A stretch of 64,000 bases of DNA from Hydrogenophaga sp. (lineage in GTDB: Bacteria; Pseudomonadota; Gammaproteobacteria; Burkholderiales; Burkholderiaceae_C), in the NCBI RefSeq assembly GCF_011772445.1, contig NZ_WVZN01000021.1, positions 124,001-188,000 on the forward strand, read 5' to 3'. The notes beneath the pieces are model-generated. The model was not told the DNA's origin. It made no database searches and worked only from the letters and a program-made list of their open reading frames with translations. This document shows positions 40,047 through 51,573 of this stretch, one piece after another. Position numbers and translations under genes: made by a program. The number at the start of each line of letters is the position of its first letter. Positions within the stretch are counted from its first letter, which is position 1.

Positions 40047-41486
40047 TCAGACGCGGCTCTGGCGCCAGCGCACATACAGCGTGCGCAGCTCCTCGTACAC
40101 CGGCAGGCCGAACAGCCGCAGCAGCAGCGCCCAGCCGATCGCCGCCGGCAGGCCCAGCGCCAACAGCATGGCCCAGGCCGGCAGGGGCGGCAGCGCCCAT
40201 TTCAGCGCGAGCATGCTGATCAGCAGCGTGAGCGTCAGACCCACGACCGGCGCGGCCATGGCCAGCCAGCGCCGGGGCGCGATGCCCAGGTAGCGGTACT
40301 GGATCCACAGGCCCAAGGGCAGGGTGAGCACCTGCGCCGCCACCATCGCCTCCGCAAAGCTCTGCAGGGTTCCGTCGAAGAGCAGGACGATGAACACGGC
40401 CTTGAGACCCAGCAACAGCAGCATGGGCAGGCCGGCCACGTAGGGTTTGCCGATGCCCATGAGCGCCGCCGGCACGAAGGAGAACAGCACCCCCAGGCCG
40501 GCCGAGATGCACAGCCACGGCACGGCCACGGCACTGGGCAGCCACTTGGCGCCATAGAGCAGGTAGATCACCTCGTTGGCCAGCAGCGCCGTCATGGCCA
40601 TGGCCGGCAGCAGCAGCGTGGCCAGGTAGGAGGTGACGCGGCAGACCTCGGCCGCCACGTCGCCCTGGCCGTGGTGCAGGCGCGCCATGTAGGGCAGGGC
40701 GAAGTAGTTCACCGCCGGCATCACGCCGCTGCTGGCGATGTTGATGGTGGAGTTGGCCTTGCTGAAGAAACCCACGTTGGCGGGCGTGCTGAGTCGGCCC
40801 AGCGCGATGTCGGGGATGGCGTTGTCGATCGCCGTCAGGGCCGAGGTGATCATGGCGCCGACGCCGAAGTTGGCCACGCGGCCCCAGTTGTGGAACCCCG
40901 GGATCCAGGGCGTCTTCGTGGTCGACAGCAGGCGCACGGCGGTGATGTGGGTGGCGATGTTGATCAGGCTGGCCCAGGCCATGGTCATGTGGCCAAAGCC
41001 CTTGAGCGCGAGCACGATGGACACGGTGAAATAGACGCTGAGCGCGATCATCCCGGCCTTGGCGGTGCGCACCACCTCCATGTTGCGCACCAGGATGGCG
41101 CCGGGCAGGGCCCCGAAGGGGATGAGCACGAAGCCCATGGCCAGCACCTTCACCACGTTTTCCACGCGCGGCTCGCCAAAGAACCCCGACCACAGCGGCG
41201 CGCTCAGGAACATGACCAGCGCCATGGTCCATGAGGTGCACATCACCACGCCCAGGGCGGAGCGCAGGGTGTCCTCGCTCAGTTCCTTCTGCCGCTTGAT
41301 GAAGGCGGTGACGCCGAAGTCCCGGAACAGGTGGGCCACGGCCACCAGCACGGCGCTCATGGAATAGACGCCGATGTCGTCCGGGTCCAGCAGACGGGCC
41401 AGCACCATGCTCAGCACCAGGTGCCCGGCGACTTCCGCGTTGCTGAAGATCAGCTGGAAACCGAATTTCTTGCGGGTGGAGTTCAC
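40047..41486 (-). CDS. Polysaccharide flippase (Wzx/MviN-like, oligosaccharide flippase family)
   Basis: 479 residues with about 12 membrane helices and no soluble domain. The N-terminal segment FGFQLIFSNAEVAGHLVLSMVLARLLDPDDIGVYSM and the PANVGFFSKANSTINIASSGVMPAV block are typical of lipopolysaccharide-biosynthesis flippases. It moves the lipid-linked repeat unit across the inner membrane before polymerisation. The start is GTG at 41486 with AAGG 6 nt upstream. It converges on the GT2 gene and is the only reverse-strand gene in the island, so it has its own promoter in the 176-bp gap shared with the cupin-like gene. Confidence 0.9.
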   Translation of the reverse strand: MNSTRKKFGFQLIFSNAEVAGHLVLSMVLARLLDPDDIGVYSMSAVLVAVAHLFRDFGVTAFIKRQKELSEDTLRSALGVVMCTSWTMALVMFLSAPLWSGFFGEPRVENVVKVLAMGFVLIPFGALPGAILVRNMEVVRTAKAGMIALSVYFTVSIVLALKGFGHMTMAWASLINIATHITAVRLLSTTKTPWIPGFHNWGRVANFGVGAMITSALTAIDNAIPDIALGRLSTPANVGFFSKANSTINIASSGVMPAVNYFALPYMARLHHGQGDVAAEVCRVTSYLATLLLPAMAMTALLANEVIYLLYGAKWLPSAVAVPWLCISAGLGVLFSFVPAALMGIGKPYVAGLPMLLLLGLKAVFIVLLFDGTLQSFAEAMVAAQVLTLPLGLWIQYRYLGIAPRRWLAMAAPVVGLTLTLLISMLALKWALPPLPAWAMLLALGLPAAIGWALLLRLFGLPVYEELRTLYVRWRQSRV

Positions 41487-41662
41487 GCGCTGCCTTGGAA
41501 GGATGCGAAACCCGGCATTCTGCGGGAACCCGGGGCGGTACCCCTTGGCAGCCACCGGGGTGGCGAGCAGAATGCCGCAAAACACGCGTCCACAGAGGCG
41601 CGGATGCGACGGAGCCAGGGCTTGGAGGGGAATGTGGCCATCGGGCCGCAGGAGGATTCGGC

Positions 41663-42526
41663 ATGCTGCGCTGTTTCGATGACAGTGTCGACGCGTCACT
41701 CGTCGACCGCGGATCGTTCGTCTGCGGGCACAAGCTGATGGGGCATCCGGCCCTGTCGCTGGAGAGCCTGTGCCGCGTGCTGCCGCGGCTGCCGCCAGGG
41801 CAGGTGATGTACGCCACGCGGCGCCTGGCCACCGAAGACAACTTCGAGAAGACCTTCAAGCAGCGGCCGCTGGACCGCTCGGTCGCGGAAACCATCGAGA
41901 CCATCCGCGAGTCCGACAGCTACATCATGGTCAACTCGCCGCAGGTGGACGAGAGCTTCGCGGAGATCTACCAGGACCTCATCCACGACGTGCAGTCCCT
42001 CATGTGGGAACGCGGTGTGGGCGACAAGGCCATCTCGCCCAAGCTCTACCTCTTCATCGCATCGCCGAACAGCGTCACGCCGTTCCACATCGACCGCTAT
42101 TCCACCTTCCTGATGCAGTTTCGCGGCAGCAAGTGGGTCACCGTGTCCGACCCCTGGGATGAGCGTGTGGTGACCTCGCCCGACCGCGAGAACTACGTCT
42201 CCTACGTGAGCACGCAGCTGCCCTGGACGCCCGACAAGGACGCCATCAGCACGCGCTACTGGTTCGAGCCCGGGCAGGCGCTGCACATCCCGTTCGTGTC
42301 CGGCCACCACGTGCACAACGGGCCCGACGACGTGTCGATCTCCATGTCCATCATCTTCAACACACCGCAGACCGTGGACTGGCGCGACGCGCTCAACTTC
42401 AACCAGCGGGCGCGCAAGGTGCTGCGGCGCGTGGGCATGGGCCCGGGCCCGGTGGGCGTGAACCCCGGCCGCGACGCGCTGAAAGCCAAAGCCTGGCGCA
42501 CCTGGGCTGGCTGGCGTGGATACTGA
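41663..42526 (+). CDS. Cupin/JmjC-like Fe(II)-dependent oxygenase-type protein
   Basis: 287 residues. A double-stranded beta-helix core is suggested by V-T-P-F-H-I-D-R-Y-S-T-F, whose HxD would bind metal, and the later distal His in SGHHVHNGP. The intervening FRGSKWVTVSDPW strand fits cupin_8/JmjC-like hydroxylases. No 2-oxoglutarate residue can be assigned with confidence. GGAGG lies 9 nt before the ATG at 41663. It sits between the flippase and an acyltransferase in the exopolysaccharide island and may modify a sugar or a surface protein (inference). The exact function is unknown. Confidence 0.75.
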   Translation: MLRCFDDSVDASLVDRGSFVCGHKLMGHPALSLESLCRVLPRLPPGQVMYATRRLATEDNFEKTFKQRPLDRSVAETIETIRESDSYIMVNSPQVDESFAEIYQDLIHDVQSLMWERGVGDKAISPKLYLFIASPNSVTPFHIDRYSTFLMQFRGSKWVTVSDPWDERVVTSPDRENYVSYVSTQLPWTPDKDAISTRYWFEPGQALHIPFVSGHHVHNGPDDVSISMSIIFNTPQTVDWRDALNFNQRARKVLRRVGMGPGPVGVNPGRDALKAKAWRTWAGWRGY

Positions 42527-42530
42527 GCGC

Positions 42531-43691
42531 ATGTCTGCCGCCAGCCCACCCGCCGCCGCCACCACGCTCTCCCCATCCCTGTCGATCTGGCTCGACCTGT
42601 GCCGCGTGCTGGCCGCGCTCGCGGTCTACGTGGGCCATTCGGTGGTGCTGGGCCTGGCGCCCGAGGCGCTGTCGCTCACCTGGCACCGCTCGGCCGATGA
42701 CGCGGTGATCGCCTTTTTCGTCATCTCGGGCTTCGTCATCGCCTACAGCACGCTTTCGCGCCATGGCAGCGCCGGGCACTACGCGCTGGCGCGCCTCTCG
42801 CGCATTTACTCCGTGGCGATTCCCGCCGTGTTGCTGGCGCTGCTGCTGGACTCCATCGGCCTGCGCATCGGGCCCGAGGCCTACGCGGGCTATGCCTGGC
42901 AGTACCCCCACGCGGCGCTGGTGCCGCCGTACCACTGGCTGTTCCTGGGTGAGGGCTGGTTCGGTTCCTGGCAGCCCTTCAGCATGGAGCCGTACTGGTC
43001 GCTGGCCTACGAGGTCTGGTACTACGCGCTGTTCGGCGTGTTCGTGTACGCGCGGGGCTGGTGGCGCTGGCCCTTGCTCTTGGTGGTGCTGGTCTTCATG
43101 GGGCCGGCCGTGCTGATGCTGCTGCCGGCGTGGTGCCTGGGGGTGTTCCTCTGCCGCCACCTGGGCGCGCTGCGGCCGGGCCGCTGGCCGGCGCGCACGC
43201 TGATGCTGCTGTGCGCGCTGGCCTACGCGGCCTTCTTCCTGTCGGGCGCGCGCGCGGCCACCGACGAGGCCTCGCGTGCCTTGTACGCGGCAATCGCGGC
43301 CCGGGCGCCGTTTCCCTTCGAGCCCGGCTCCACCGTGCATGTGCTCTCCGACTACGTGACGGCCCTGCTGTTCGCCGGCTTCGTCATCGGCTGCGCAGGG
43401 GCCGACTGGGGTTTCTCCGCGCGCGCGGGGCGGATCGTCCGCTGGCTGGCTGACCGCACCTTCAGCTTCTACCTCATCCACTTCAGCCTGCTGGTGCTGG
43501 CGCGCGCGGCGGGTGTGACCGCGTCGGGCTGGGCCGGCTACGCCGCGCTGCTGGCCGGTGTGCTGCTGGCCACCTGGGCGCTGGGGCAGATCGGCGAGCA
43601 GCGCCGCGAGGCGTACCGCGCGGCGTTCCGCTGGCTGGGGCAGCTCGCCCGCCGGGGCCTGGGGACGGTGGTGCCGCGCTTGCGGTCCTGA
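42531..43691 (+). CDS. Acyltransferase 3 family membrane protein (OafA/YrhL-like)
   Basis: 386 residues with about 10 membrane helices. The family's signature first helix is [19 protein letters not shown], with the conserved His, followed by [15 protein letters not shown], and [13 protein letters not shown] carries the Glu/Tyr region. Such enzymes O-acetylate surface polysaccharides, fitting its place at the end of the island. The ATG at 42531 is 4 nt after the cupin-like gene; an in-frame GTG at 42516 would overlap that gene. Confidence 0.9.
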   Translation: MSAASPPAAATTLSPSLSIWLDLCRVLAALAVYVGHSVVLGLAPEALSLTWHRSADDAVIAFFVISGFVIAYSTLSRHGSAGHYALARLSRIYSVAIPAVLLALLLDSIGLRIGPEAYAGYAWQYPHAALVPPYHWLFLGEGWFGSWQPFSMEPYWSLAYEVWYYALFGVFVYARGWWRWPLLLVVLVFMGPAVLMLLPAWCLGVFLCRHLGALRPGRWPARTLMLLCALAYAAFFLSGARAATDEASRALYAAIAARAPFPFEPGSTVHVLSDYVTALLFAGFVIGCAGADWGFSARAGRIVRWLADRTFSFYLIHFSLLVLARAAGVTASGWAGYAALLAGVLLATWALGQIGEQRREAYRAAFRWLGQLARRGLGTVVPRLRS

Positions 43692-43715
43692 GCACGCGGT
43701 CCGACAGCGGGGCGC

Positions 43716-43721
43716 GACAAT
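43716..43721 (+). promoter_or_regulatory. Candidate -10 element of uvrC, very short leader
   Basis: GACAAT ends 7 nt before the uvrC ATG in a 37-bp intergenic gap with no Shine-Dalgarno sequence. The layout repeats that of dusA and ygiD. Confidence 0.35.
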
Positions 43722-43728
43722 ACGCCCC

Positions 43729-45846
43729 ATGTCAGAGGCGCATTCCGACCAATTGCTCAGCGAAGTGGCCGCGCTGCCAGGGCTGCCGGGCGTGTACCGC
43801 TATTTCGATGCCCAGGGCCAGCTGCTCTACGTGGGCAAGGCGCGCAACCTGAAGAAGCGCGTCTCCAGCTACTTCCAGAAGAACCACGACGGCACGCGCA
43901 TCGGCCACATGGTCAGCCGCATCGCGCGGCTGGAAACCACCGTGGTGCGCAGCGAGGCCGAGGCCCTGCTGCTCGAGAACAACCTCATCAAGACGCTCAA
44001 CCCGCGGTTCAACATCCTGTTCCGCGACGACAAGAGCTACCCCTACCTCAAGATCACCGGCACGCGCGAGGCCCAGCGCCCGCTGGCCGGGCGCGTACCC
44101 AGCGCGTCCACGCTGTTCCCGCGCATGGCCTACTACCGCGGCGCGGTGGACAAGCGCCACAGCTACTACGGCCCGTACCCCAGCGCCTGGGCGGTGAAGG
44201 AATCCATCCAGTTGCTGCAGAAGGTGTTCAAGCTGCGCACCTGCGAGGACACGGTCTTCGCCAACCGCACGCGCCCCTGCCTGCTGTACCAGATCAAGCG
44301 CTGCAGCGGGCCCTGTGTCGACCTGATTCACCAGGCCGACTACCTGAACGACGTGGCCAACGCCGAGCGCTTCCTGCGTGGCGAGACCCAGCAGGTGCTG
44401 CAGATGCTGGAGCAGCGCATGCTGGCGCACAGCGAGAAACTGGAGTTCGAGCAGGCGGCCGAGATCCGCAACCAGATGAGCGCGCTGTCGCGCGTGCTGC
44501 ACCAGCAGAGCATGGAGGTCGGCAACGACCAGGACGTGGACGTGCTGGCCGTGAAGGTGCAGGGCGGGCGCGCCTGCGTGAACCTGGCCATGGTGCGCGG
44601 CGGCCGCCACCTGGGCGACCGGCCGTACTTTCCCGCGCACGTGGAAGACGCCAGCGCGATCGAGGAGCAACTGGCCAACACCGCCGACGCCCCCGAGGGC
44701 GCGCCGTCGGATGTGGCCGAGCGCGGCAGCGTGGACGAAGCCGAGCGCACGGCGGTGCGCGTGCTGGAGGCCTTCATCGCCCAGCACTACCTGGGCGCGC
44801 CCATGCCGCCGGTGCTGGTCACCAGCCACGCGGTGGGCAAGGCGCTGCTGGAGGCCCTGTCGGAGCAGACCGGCCAGAAGGTCCACGCGGTGCACAACCC
44901 GCGCGAGCACCGCCGCCGCTGGCTGGAGATGGCGCAGAAGAACGCCGGCATCGCCCTGATGCGGCTGCTGTCCGAAGAAGGCAGCCAGCAGGCCCGCACG
45001 CGCGCGCTGGCCGAGGCGCTGCAACTGCCCGACGACGAGCTGGAGGCGCTGCGCATCGAGTGCTTCGACATCTCGCACACGGCGGGCGAGTCCACCCAGG
45101 CGTCCTGCGTGGTGTTCGAAGGGCACAAGCTGCAGAACAGCCAGTACCGCCGCTACAACATCGAGGGCATCACGCCCGGAGACGACTACGCCGCCATGCG
45201 GCAGGTGCTGACGCGGCGCTACGGCCGCATCGCCGAGGCGCTGAAGGCCGAGTCGGGCGACGCGGCCCTGCCGGCGGGCACGGAGGTGAGCCTGGCCGAC
45301 GAGGCCGAGGGCGAGCCGAACGGCTTGGTGCGCGGCCCGGATGAGTCGGCCATCGCCGAGGCCCGCTCAGGCTCGGAAATGCCCGCCGCCGGGCCGCGGA
45401 TGCCCGACATCGTGCTCATCGACGGTGGCAAGGGCCAGGTGGGCGTGGCGCGCGAGGTGTTCCAGGCCCTGGGGCTGGACCTGGCCTGCATCGTCGGCGT
45501 GGAAAAGGGCGAGGGCCGCCGGGTGGGCCTGGAGGAACTGGTGTTCGCCGATGGGCGCGCCAAGGTCTACCTGGGCAGCGACTCGGCGGCGCTGATGCTG
45601 ATCGCGCAGATCCGCGACGAGGCGCACCGCTTCGCCATCACCGGCATGCGCGCCCAGCGTGCCAAGGTGCGGGTGGGGGCGAGCCAGCTCGAAGACATTC
45701 CCGGTGTGGGCCCGAAGAAGCGCGCGCGGCTGCTGCAGCGCTTCGGCGGGGTAAGGGGCGTGGCCTCGGCCAGCGTGGAAGACCTGGCCACGGTGGAGGG
45801 GATCTCGGACGAGCTGGCGGACGCGATCTACCGGGCGCTGCACTGA
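43729..45846 (+). CDS. uvrC: Excinuclease ABC subunit C
   Basis: 705 residues. Order: GIY-YIG nuclease ([24 protein letters not shown], residues 21-44), making the 3' incision; UVR helix pair ([15 protein letters not shown] near 240) for UvrB contact; RNase H-like domain with [10 protein letters not shown] and VLIDGGKGQ (near 564), making the 5' incision; and C-terminal HhH ([18 protein letters not shown]). It is about 95 residues longer than E. coli UvrC, mainly from a loop at about 505-560 (Ala/Glu/Gly-rich), as is common in Burkholderiales. Cytoplasmic; nucleotide excision repair. Confidence 0.97.
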   Translation: MSEAHSDQLLSEVAALPGLPGVYRYFDAQGQLLYVGKARNLKKRVSSYFQKNHDGTRIGHMVSRIARLETTVVRSEAEALLLENNLIKTLNPRFNILFRDDKSYPYLKITGTREAQRPLAGRVPSASTLFPRMAYYRGAVDKRHSYYGPYPSAWAVKESIQLLQKVFKLRTCEDTVFANRTRPCLLYQIKRCSGPCVDLIHQADYLNDVANAERFLRGETQQVLQMLEQRMLAHSEKLEFEQAAEIRNQMSALSRVLHQQSMEVGNDQDVDVLAVKVQGGRACVNLAMVRGGRHLGDRPYFPAHVEDASAIEEQLANTADAPEGAPSDVAERGSVDEAERTAVRVLEAFIAQHYLGAPMPPVLVTSHAVGKALLEALSEQTGQKVHAVHNPREHRRRWLEMAQKNAGIALMRLLSEEGSQQARTRALAEALQLPDDELEALRIECFDISHTAGESTQASCVVFEGHKLQNSQYRRYNIEGITPGDDYAAMRQVLTRRYGRIAEALKAESGDAALPAGTEVSLADEAEGEPNGLVRGPDESAIAEARSGSEMPAAGPRMPDIVLIDGGKGQVGVAREVFQALGLDLACIVGVEKGEGRRVGLEELVFADGRAKVYLGSDSAALMLIAQIRDEAHRFAITGMRAQRAKVRVGASQLEDIPGVGPKKRARLLQRFGGVRGVASASVEDLATVEGISDELADAIYRALH

Positions 45847-45868
45847 GGCCGCGCGGCGCCCCCGGGGC

Positions 45869-46465
45869 TCAGTGGTCTCGCGAGGGCCCCGCCATCAGCC
45901 TGTCCGCCAGCGCGATCGCCAGCGCGCTGAACAGGAAAGCGACGTGGATCAGCGTCTGCCACATCAGCACCTTCACCTCGTAGTTGCCGGCGTTGATGAA
46001 GGTCTTGAGCAGATGGATGGAGCTGATGCCGATGATGGCCGTGGCCAGCTTCACCTTCAGCACGCTCGCGTTCACGTGGCTCAGCCACTCGGGCTGGTCG
46101 GGGTGGTCCTCCAGGTGCATGCGGCTCACGAAAGTCTCGTAGCCGCCCACGATCACCATGATCAGCAGGTTGGAGATCATCACCACGTCGATCAGCGCCA
46201 GCACCACCAGCATGATGATGGTCTCGTTCAGCGCGGTTGGCGCCACGTCGCTCTTGTAGCCAATGCTGTTGACCAGCTTGCTCAGCGCGGCCTCGCTGCC
46301 GAAGGCGGCCTCGATCAGGTGCACCAGCTCCACCCAGAAGTGGAAGACGTAGATGGCCTGCGCCGCGATCAGGCCGATGTACAGCGGCAGTTGCAGCCAT
46401 CGGCTGGCGAAGATCAGGTTGGGCAGGGGGCGGATCGGGCGGGCGGCCTTGAGGGGGTCGGTCAT
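45869..46465 (-). CDS. UPF0114/TIGR00645-family membrane protein (YqhA-like)
   Basis: 198 residues with four membrane helices: about 27-47, 75-100, 140-158 and 172-190. The family core is [21 protein letters not shown] and [16 protein letters not shown]. The function of this widespread inner-membrane family is unknown. The ATG at 46465 was chosen on family length; upstream in-frame sequence runs into the acs promoter region. It is divergent from acs, with 151 bp between. Confidence 0.85.
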   Translation of the reverse strand: MTDPLKAARPIRPLPNLIFASRWLQLPLYIGLIAAQAIYVFHFWVELVHLIEAAFGSEAALSKLVNSIGYKSDVAPTALNETIIMLVVLALIDVVMISNLLIMVIVGGYETFVSRMHLEDHPDQPEWLSHVNASVLKVKLATAIIGISSIHLLKTFINAGNYEVKVLMWQTLIHVAFLFSALAIALADRLMAGPSRDH

Positions 46466-46616
46466 GGTGGGCGCAATCAAAAAAGCGGCGCCGACAAGGG
46501 CACCGCGAGCGTCGGTTATTGTAGGAGCCTTGCCCACGTGTCAGTTGGCCGTAAGTGCCCATGCGCACAGTGCCGCCGGCCCGTTTTTCCAGCACAACAG
46601 CCGAGGAGACATCCGC

Positions 46617-48611
<1,995 letters not shown>

Positions 48612-48638
48612 AGCCCCGGCGGCGAAACAGCCGTCGTC

Positions 48639-49472
48639 TCAGAGCTGCTGGTAAACAGCCTCCGCGAGCGCCATCAGCGCCTCGCGCGACAGCGGGCCGC
48701 TGAGCGCGTAGCCGAAGCCCTGGTCCACCCAGTAGAAGGCGGGCACGGGGCCTTCGGGCGCGAAGCGAAAGGCGGTTTCGCGGTTGGCGCCGCCGGGTGC
48801 GCCGGGCGGGTTCGCGTCCACCGCGCCCAGGTACAGGGTCAGGCGCTGGCCTTCGGCGTTCTGGAACATGAACTGCGCGCGCGCGCCGGCCTCGCCGGGC
48901 AGCAGTCGCCCGCCCACCAGCGCATAGCCCTGGGCCTGCAGGTCGGGCACCTTCAAGGGCCGGCCCGTGCGGCGTGAGAGCCACTGCACCAGGTGCTCCT
49001 GATCTGCCGCGGCCACTTCCACGGGGTGGCGCTTCTCCGGTGAATAGACGGCATGCGCCAGCGCCGCGTCGCGCGCGAAGGCGGGCAGGGCAGCGGCGGG
49101 GCTCCTCGCAAGCAGCCCGGTCTGGGCCGGGTCCGTCCATTGGCCGTGCGCGAGCCAGCCCGCGCCGAAGGCCAGCAGCACGCCGGCGGCAAGGCCGCCC
49201 CAGCGCCACCAACGCTCGCCGCGCTGGCGGGCGTCGCCCATGCGGTGGGCTGCGTCCAGCAGCGACGGCGGCAGGGGCTCGTCGAGCAGTTCGCGGTGCA
49301 GGCCGCGAAGGGCCTCGCGCTGGGCCTGCCACGTGGTCAGGCGCTCGCGCGCGGCGGCGTCGTGGGCCAGCCGCGCTTCCAGAGCGCCGCGTTCGGCGGC
49401 ATTCACCTGGCCGTCGACCAGGGCGTTGATCTCGGCGTCGCTCAGCGGTTGAAAGGAGGGGGGCTTGTCCAT
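48639..49472 (-). CDS. Anti-sigma factor (membrane)
   Basis: 277 residues. An N-terminal anti-sigma domain of the zinc-finger-like type (SDAEINALVDGQVNAAERGALEARLA) lacks the full His-Cys-Cys zinc triad. A single membrane helix (about 90-109) and a periplasmic C-terminal domain of ~165 residues follow. It starts 14 nt after the ECF sigma gene and would hold that sigma factor at the inner membrane until a periplasmic signal arrives. The signal is not evident. Confidence 0.88.
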   Translation of the reverse strand: MDKPPSFQPLSDAEINALVDGQVNAAERGALEARLAHDAAARERLTTWQAQREALRGLHRELLDEPLPPSLLDAAHRMGDARQRGERWWRWGGLAAGVLLAFGAGWLAHGQWTDPAQTGLLARSPAAALPAFARDAALAHAVYSPEKRHPVEVAAADQEHLVQWLSRRTGRPLKVPDLQAQGYALVGGRLLPGEAGARAQFMFQNAEGQRLTLYLGAVDANPPGAPGGANRETAFRFAPEGPVPAFYWVDQGFGYALSGPLSREALMALAEAVYQQL

Positions 49473-49486
49473 GGCGGCGGGCGGCG

Positions 49487-50023
49487 CTATTTCAGCCGCT
49501 TCAGGTGCGGGGCGGGCGGGGAGGCGGCGTCCGCCCGAGCGCTGGTGGCCGGGGCGTCCATCAGCGCCTGCAGTCGCGTGCGGGCACGGGACAGGCGTGA
49601 CATGACCGTGCCGATGGGCGTGCCGGTGATGCGGGCGACCTGCTCATAGCTCATGTCCTCCAGGCTCACCAGCAGCAGCACGGCGCGCTGCTCCTCGGGC
49701 AGGCGCAGCAGGCAACGCTGCAGGTCCAGCGCGAGGTCCTGCGCGGCGTCGGGCGCCGCGGGTTCGGCGGCGTCGTCGATGTCCACCAGCGGGAGCGCGG
49801 CCGAACGCCGCAGCGACTGGCGCACACCGCTGACGTGCAGGTTGTGCATCAGCGTGAACAGCCAGGCCCGCAGGTCGGAGCCCACGGCCCACAGCCGCCA
49901 TTTGCCGCAGGCCCGCTCCAACGTGTCCTGCACCAGGTCGTCGGCGGCCCAGGCGTCCCCCGTGAGCGCTCGCGCGTAGCGGCGCAGCGCGGGGATCTGG
50001 ACGATCAGGTCGGGTGGGCTCAT
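49487..50023 (-). CDS. ECF-type RNA polymerase sigma factor
   Basis: 178 residues with only regions 2 and 4, as in extracytoplasmic-function sigma factors. Region 2 has ALTGDAWAADDLVQDTLERAC and LRAWLFTLMHNL; region 4 has LPEEQRAVLLLVSLEDMSYEQVA and IGTPIGTVMSRLSRARTRL-like helices. It sits between a small lipoprotein gene and its anti-sigma gene in one reverse-strand operon, probably autoregulated from the ECF-like promoter near 50491-50517. Confidence 0.95.
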   Translation of the reverse strand: MSPPDLIVQIPALRRYARALTGDAWAADDLVQDTLERACGKWRLWAVGSDLRAWLFTLMHNLHVSGVRQSLRRSAALPLVDIDDAAEPAAPDAAQDLALDLQRCLLRLPEEQRAVLLLVSLEDMSYEQVARITGTPIGTVMSRLSRARTRLQALMDAPATSARADAASPPAPHLKRLK

Positions 50024-50054
50024 CGGCTGGGCCGCCAGAACGCCAGGTGGGGCC

Positions 50055-50435
50055 TCAGGGTTTGACGACGCGCCAGACGTTGTTGAAGCCGTCGCCGGTC
50101 TTGTCGCCGGGTTTGGTGTCGCGCACCCAGTAGTACAGCGGCTTGCCCTTGAAGGCCCATTGCTTCGCGCCGTCGTCGCGCGTGACGATGCTGTAGTCGC
50201 CCATGGCCTTGTCGCTGGCGCCGGCCATGAACGGGGGCCAGTTCGTGGCGCAAGGCCCGTTGCAGACCGACTTGCCGCTGCCGGCCGTGTCGCGGTCGAA
50301 GGTGTACAGCGTCATCTGGTTGGGTCCGACGAGCATGCCGTCGGCGACCTTGGCGGGCGAGTGGTGTCGGGCGTGCATCGAGGCGCAGCCGCCGAGCAGG
50401 GCGGTGGCCAGGGCGATGGGCAGCAGGACGTTCAT
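50055..50435 (-). CDS. Small lipoprotein with COG4315 repeats
   Basis: 126 residues. The lipoprotein signal ends in LLGGC with Cys17. Two copies of the unassigned secreted repeat follow: LYTFDRDTAGSGKSVCNG with P-C-A-T-N-W-P-P, and PLYYWVRDTKPGDKTGDG. Members of this family are commonly encoded beside ECF sigma factors; the function is unknown. GGAG is 8 nt before the ATG. It is the first gene of the sigma/anti-sigma operon and thus likely its most expressed target. Confidence 0.87.
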   Translation of the reverse strand: MNVLLPIALATALLGGCASMHARHHSPAKVADGMLVGPNQMTLYTFDRDTAGSGKSVCNGPCATNWPPFMAGASDKAMGDYSIVTRDDGAKQWAFKGKPLYYWVRDTKPGDKTGDGFNNVWRVVKP

Positions 50436-50490
50436 GGCGCGTTCTCCAGGGTGGATGGTGGCGCAGAGCAAGGCACTCTGCACCGGGATG

Positions 50491-50517
50491 AACGCGCGCC
50501 GCCAGCGGTCTATTCCC
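50491..50517 (-). promoter_or_regulatory. ECF-type promoter driving lipoprotein-sigma-anti-sigma operon
   Basis: On the reverse strand a GGGAATA -35 element (50511-50517) is followed after 16 nt by a CGTT -10 element (50491-50494), 55 nt before the lipoprotein ATG. The GGAATA/CGTT pair with ~16-bp spacing is typical of ECF sigma recognition, which suggests autoregulation. Confidence 0.5.
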
Positions 50518-50533
50518 GACCGCGAGAAAAAAA

Positions 50534-51016
50534 TCAGCGCTGCCGGTCCTTCATTGCCCGCTCCACCTCCCGCTTGCCTTCGCGGTCCTTGATGGTGTTG
50601 CGCTTGTCGTGCTCGCCCTTGCCCTTGCCCAGCGCGATCTCGCACTTCACGCGGCCGCCTTTCCAGTGCAGGTTCAGCGGCACCAGGGCGAAACCGCGCT
50701 GCTCCACCTTGCCGACCAGGCGGTCGATCTGCGCCTTGTGCAGCAGCAGCTTCTTGGTGCGCGCCGACTCGGCGCTCACGTGCGTGCTGGTGGTGCGCAG
50801 CGGGTTGATCTGGCAGCCGATGAGGAACAGCTCGCCGTCGCGGATGACGACGTAGCCGTCGGTGAGCTGGACCTTGCCCTCGCGCAGGGCCTTCACTTCC
50901 CAGCCCTGCAGCACCATGCCCGCCTCGTAGCGTTCCTCGATGGCGTAGTTGAACAGCGCCTTCTTGTTCTCGGCGATGCGGCTGTCGCCGGGCTGGTGTT
51001 TGCTGGAGGTGGACAT
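50534..51016 (-). CDS. smpB: SsrA-binding protein SmpB
   Basis: 160 residues, the standard SmpB length. It binds tmRNA and delivers it to stalled ribosomes for trans-translation. Recognisable segments are [37 protein letters not shown], and the basic C-terminal tail [26 protein letters not shown] that mimics mRNA in the decoding centre. The ATG at 51016 gives the conserved N-terminus; a longer frame from 51052 is unlikely. It is divergent from ratA, as in most Burkholderiales. Confidence 0.97.
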   Translation of the reverse strand: MSTSSKHQPGDSRIAENKKALFNYAIEERYEAGMVLQGWEVKALREGKVQLTDGYVVIRDGELFLIGCQINPLRTTSTHVSAESARTKKLLLHKAQIDRLVGKVEQRGFALVPLNLHWKGGRVKCEIALGKGKGEHDKRNTIKDREGKREVERAMKDRQR

Positions 51017-51123
51017 AAGGGGAAAGGTGGGGGCGATCAGCCCGGGCGACAAGGGGGCCTAGAATCGTCGAGGCCCTGTCGCGGCGCCCGTGGGCGTGCT
51101 CGCCGCGCGGGACCGGCGATTGT

Positions 51124-51570
51124 ATGAAAACCATTCACAAGTCCGTGCTGTTGTGGCACAGCGCCCACGAGATGTTCGCGTTGGTCACCGATGTGCAGCA
51201 CTACCCCGAGTTCCTGCCGTGGTGCGACCGCACCGAGGTGCTGGAGCGCACGGCCGACGGCATGGTGGCCCGTGTGGGCATGTCCATCGGCGGCCTGCAG
51301 CAGGGCTTCACCACCCGCAACACCCACGTGCAGGACCGCGAGGTGCACATGGAGCTGGTCGACGGGCCGTTCTCTCAACTCGATGGCGTGTGGAAGTTCC
51401 TGCCGCTGGGTGACGGCTCGCAGCGCGCCTGCAAGGTGGAATTCACCCTGCGCTACGGTTTTTCCAGCGGGGCGCTGGCCGCGGTGGTGGGCCCGGTGTT
51501 CGACCGCATCGCGGGCAATCTGGTGGACGCCTTCGTCAAGCGCGCCGACCAGGTCTACGGCACGTCCTGA
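51124..51570 (+). CDS. ratA: RatA-type START-domain protein (coenzyme Q-binding / ribosome association)
   Basis: 148 residues of the polyketide-cyclase/START fold: SAHEMFALVTDVQHYPEFLPWC, then FTTRNTHVQDREVHMEL and the KFLPLGDGSQRACKVEFTL strands. In E. coli RatA is described as a 50S-binding protein that blocks subunit association. Homologues of Coq10 type bind ubiquinone, so the biochemical role here is not settled. It is followed 3 nt later by rnfH, the conserved pairing. Confidence 0.92.
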   Translation: MKTIHKSVLLWHSAHEMFALVTDVQHYPEFLPWCDRTEVLERTADGMVARVGMSIGGLQQGFTTRNTHVQDREVHMELVDGPFSQLDGVWKFLPLGDGSQRACKVEFTLRYGFSSGALAAVVGPVFDRIAGNLVDAFVKRADQVYGTS

Positions 51571-51573
51571 GCC

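Noticed and set aside
50505-50530. GCGGTC/GACCGC hairpin next to an A-run, considered as a terminator of smpB
   Set aside because: The A/T run is on the wrong side of the stem for reverse-strand termination. The sequence is better explained as part of the ECF -35 region.
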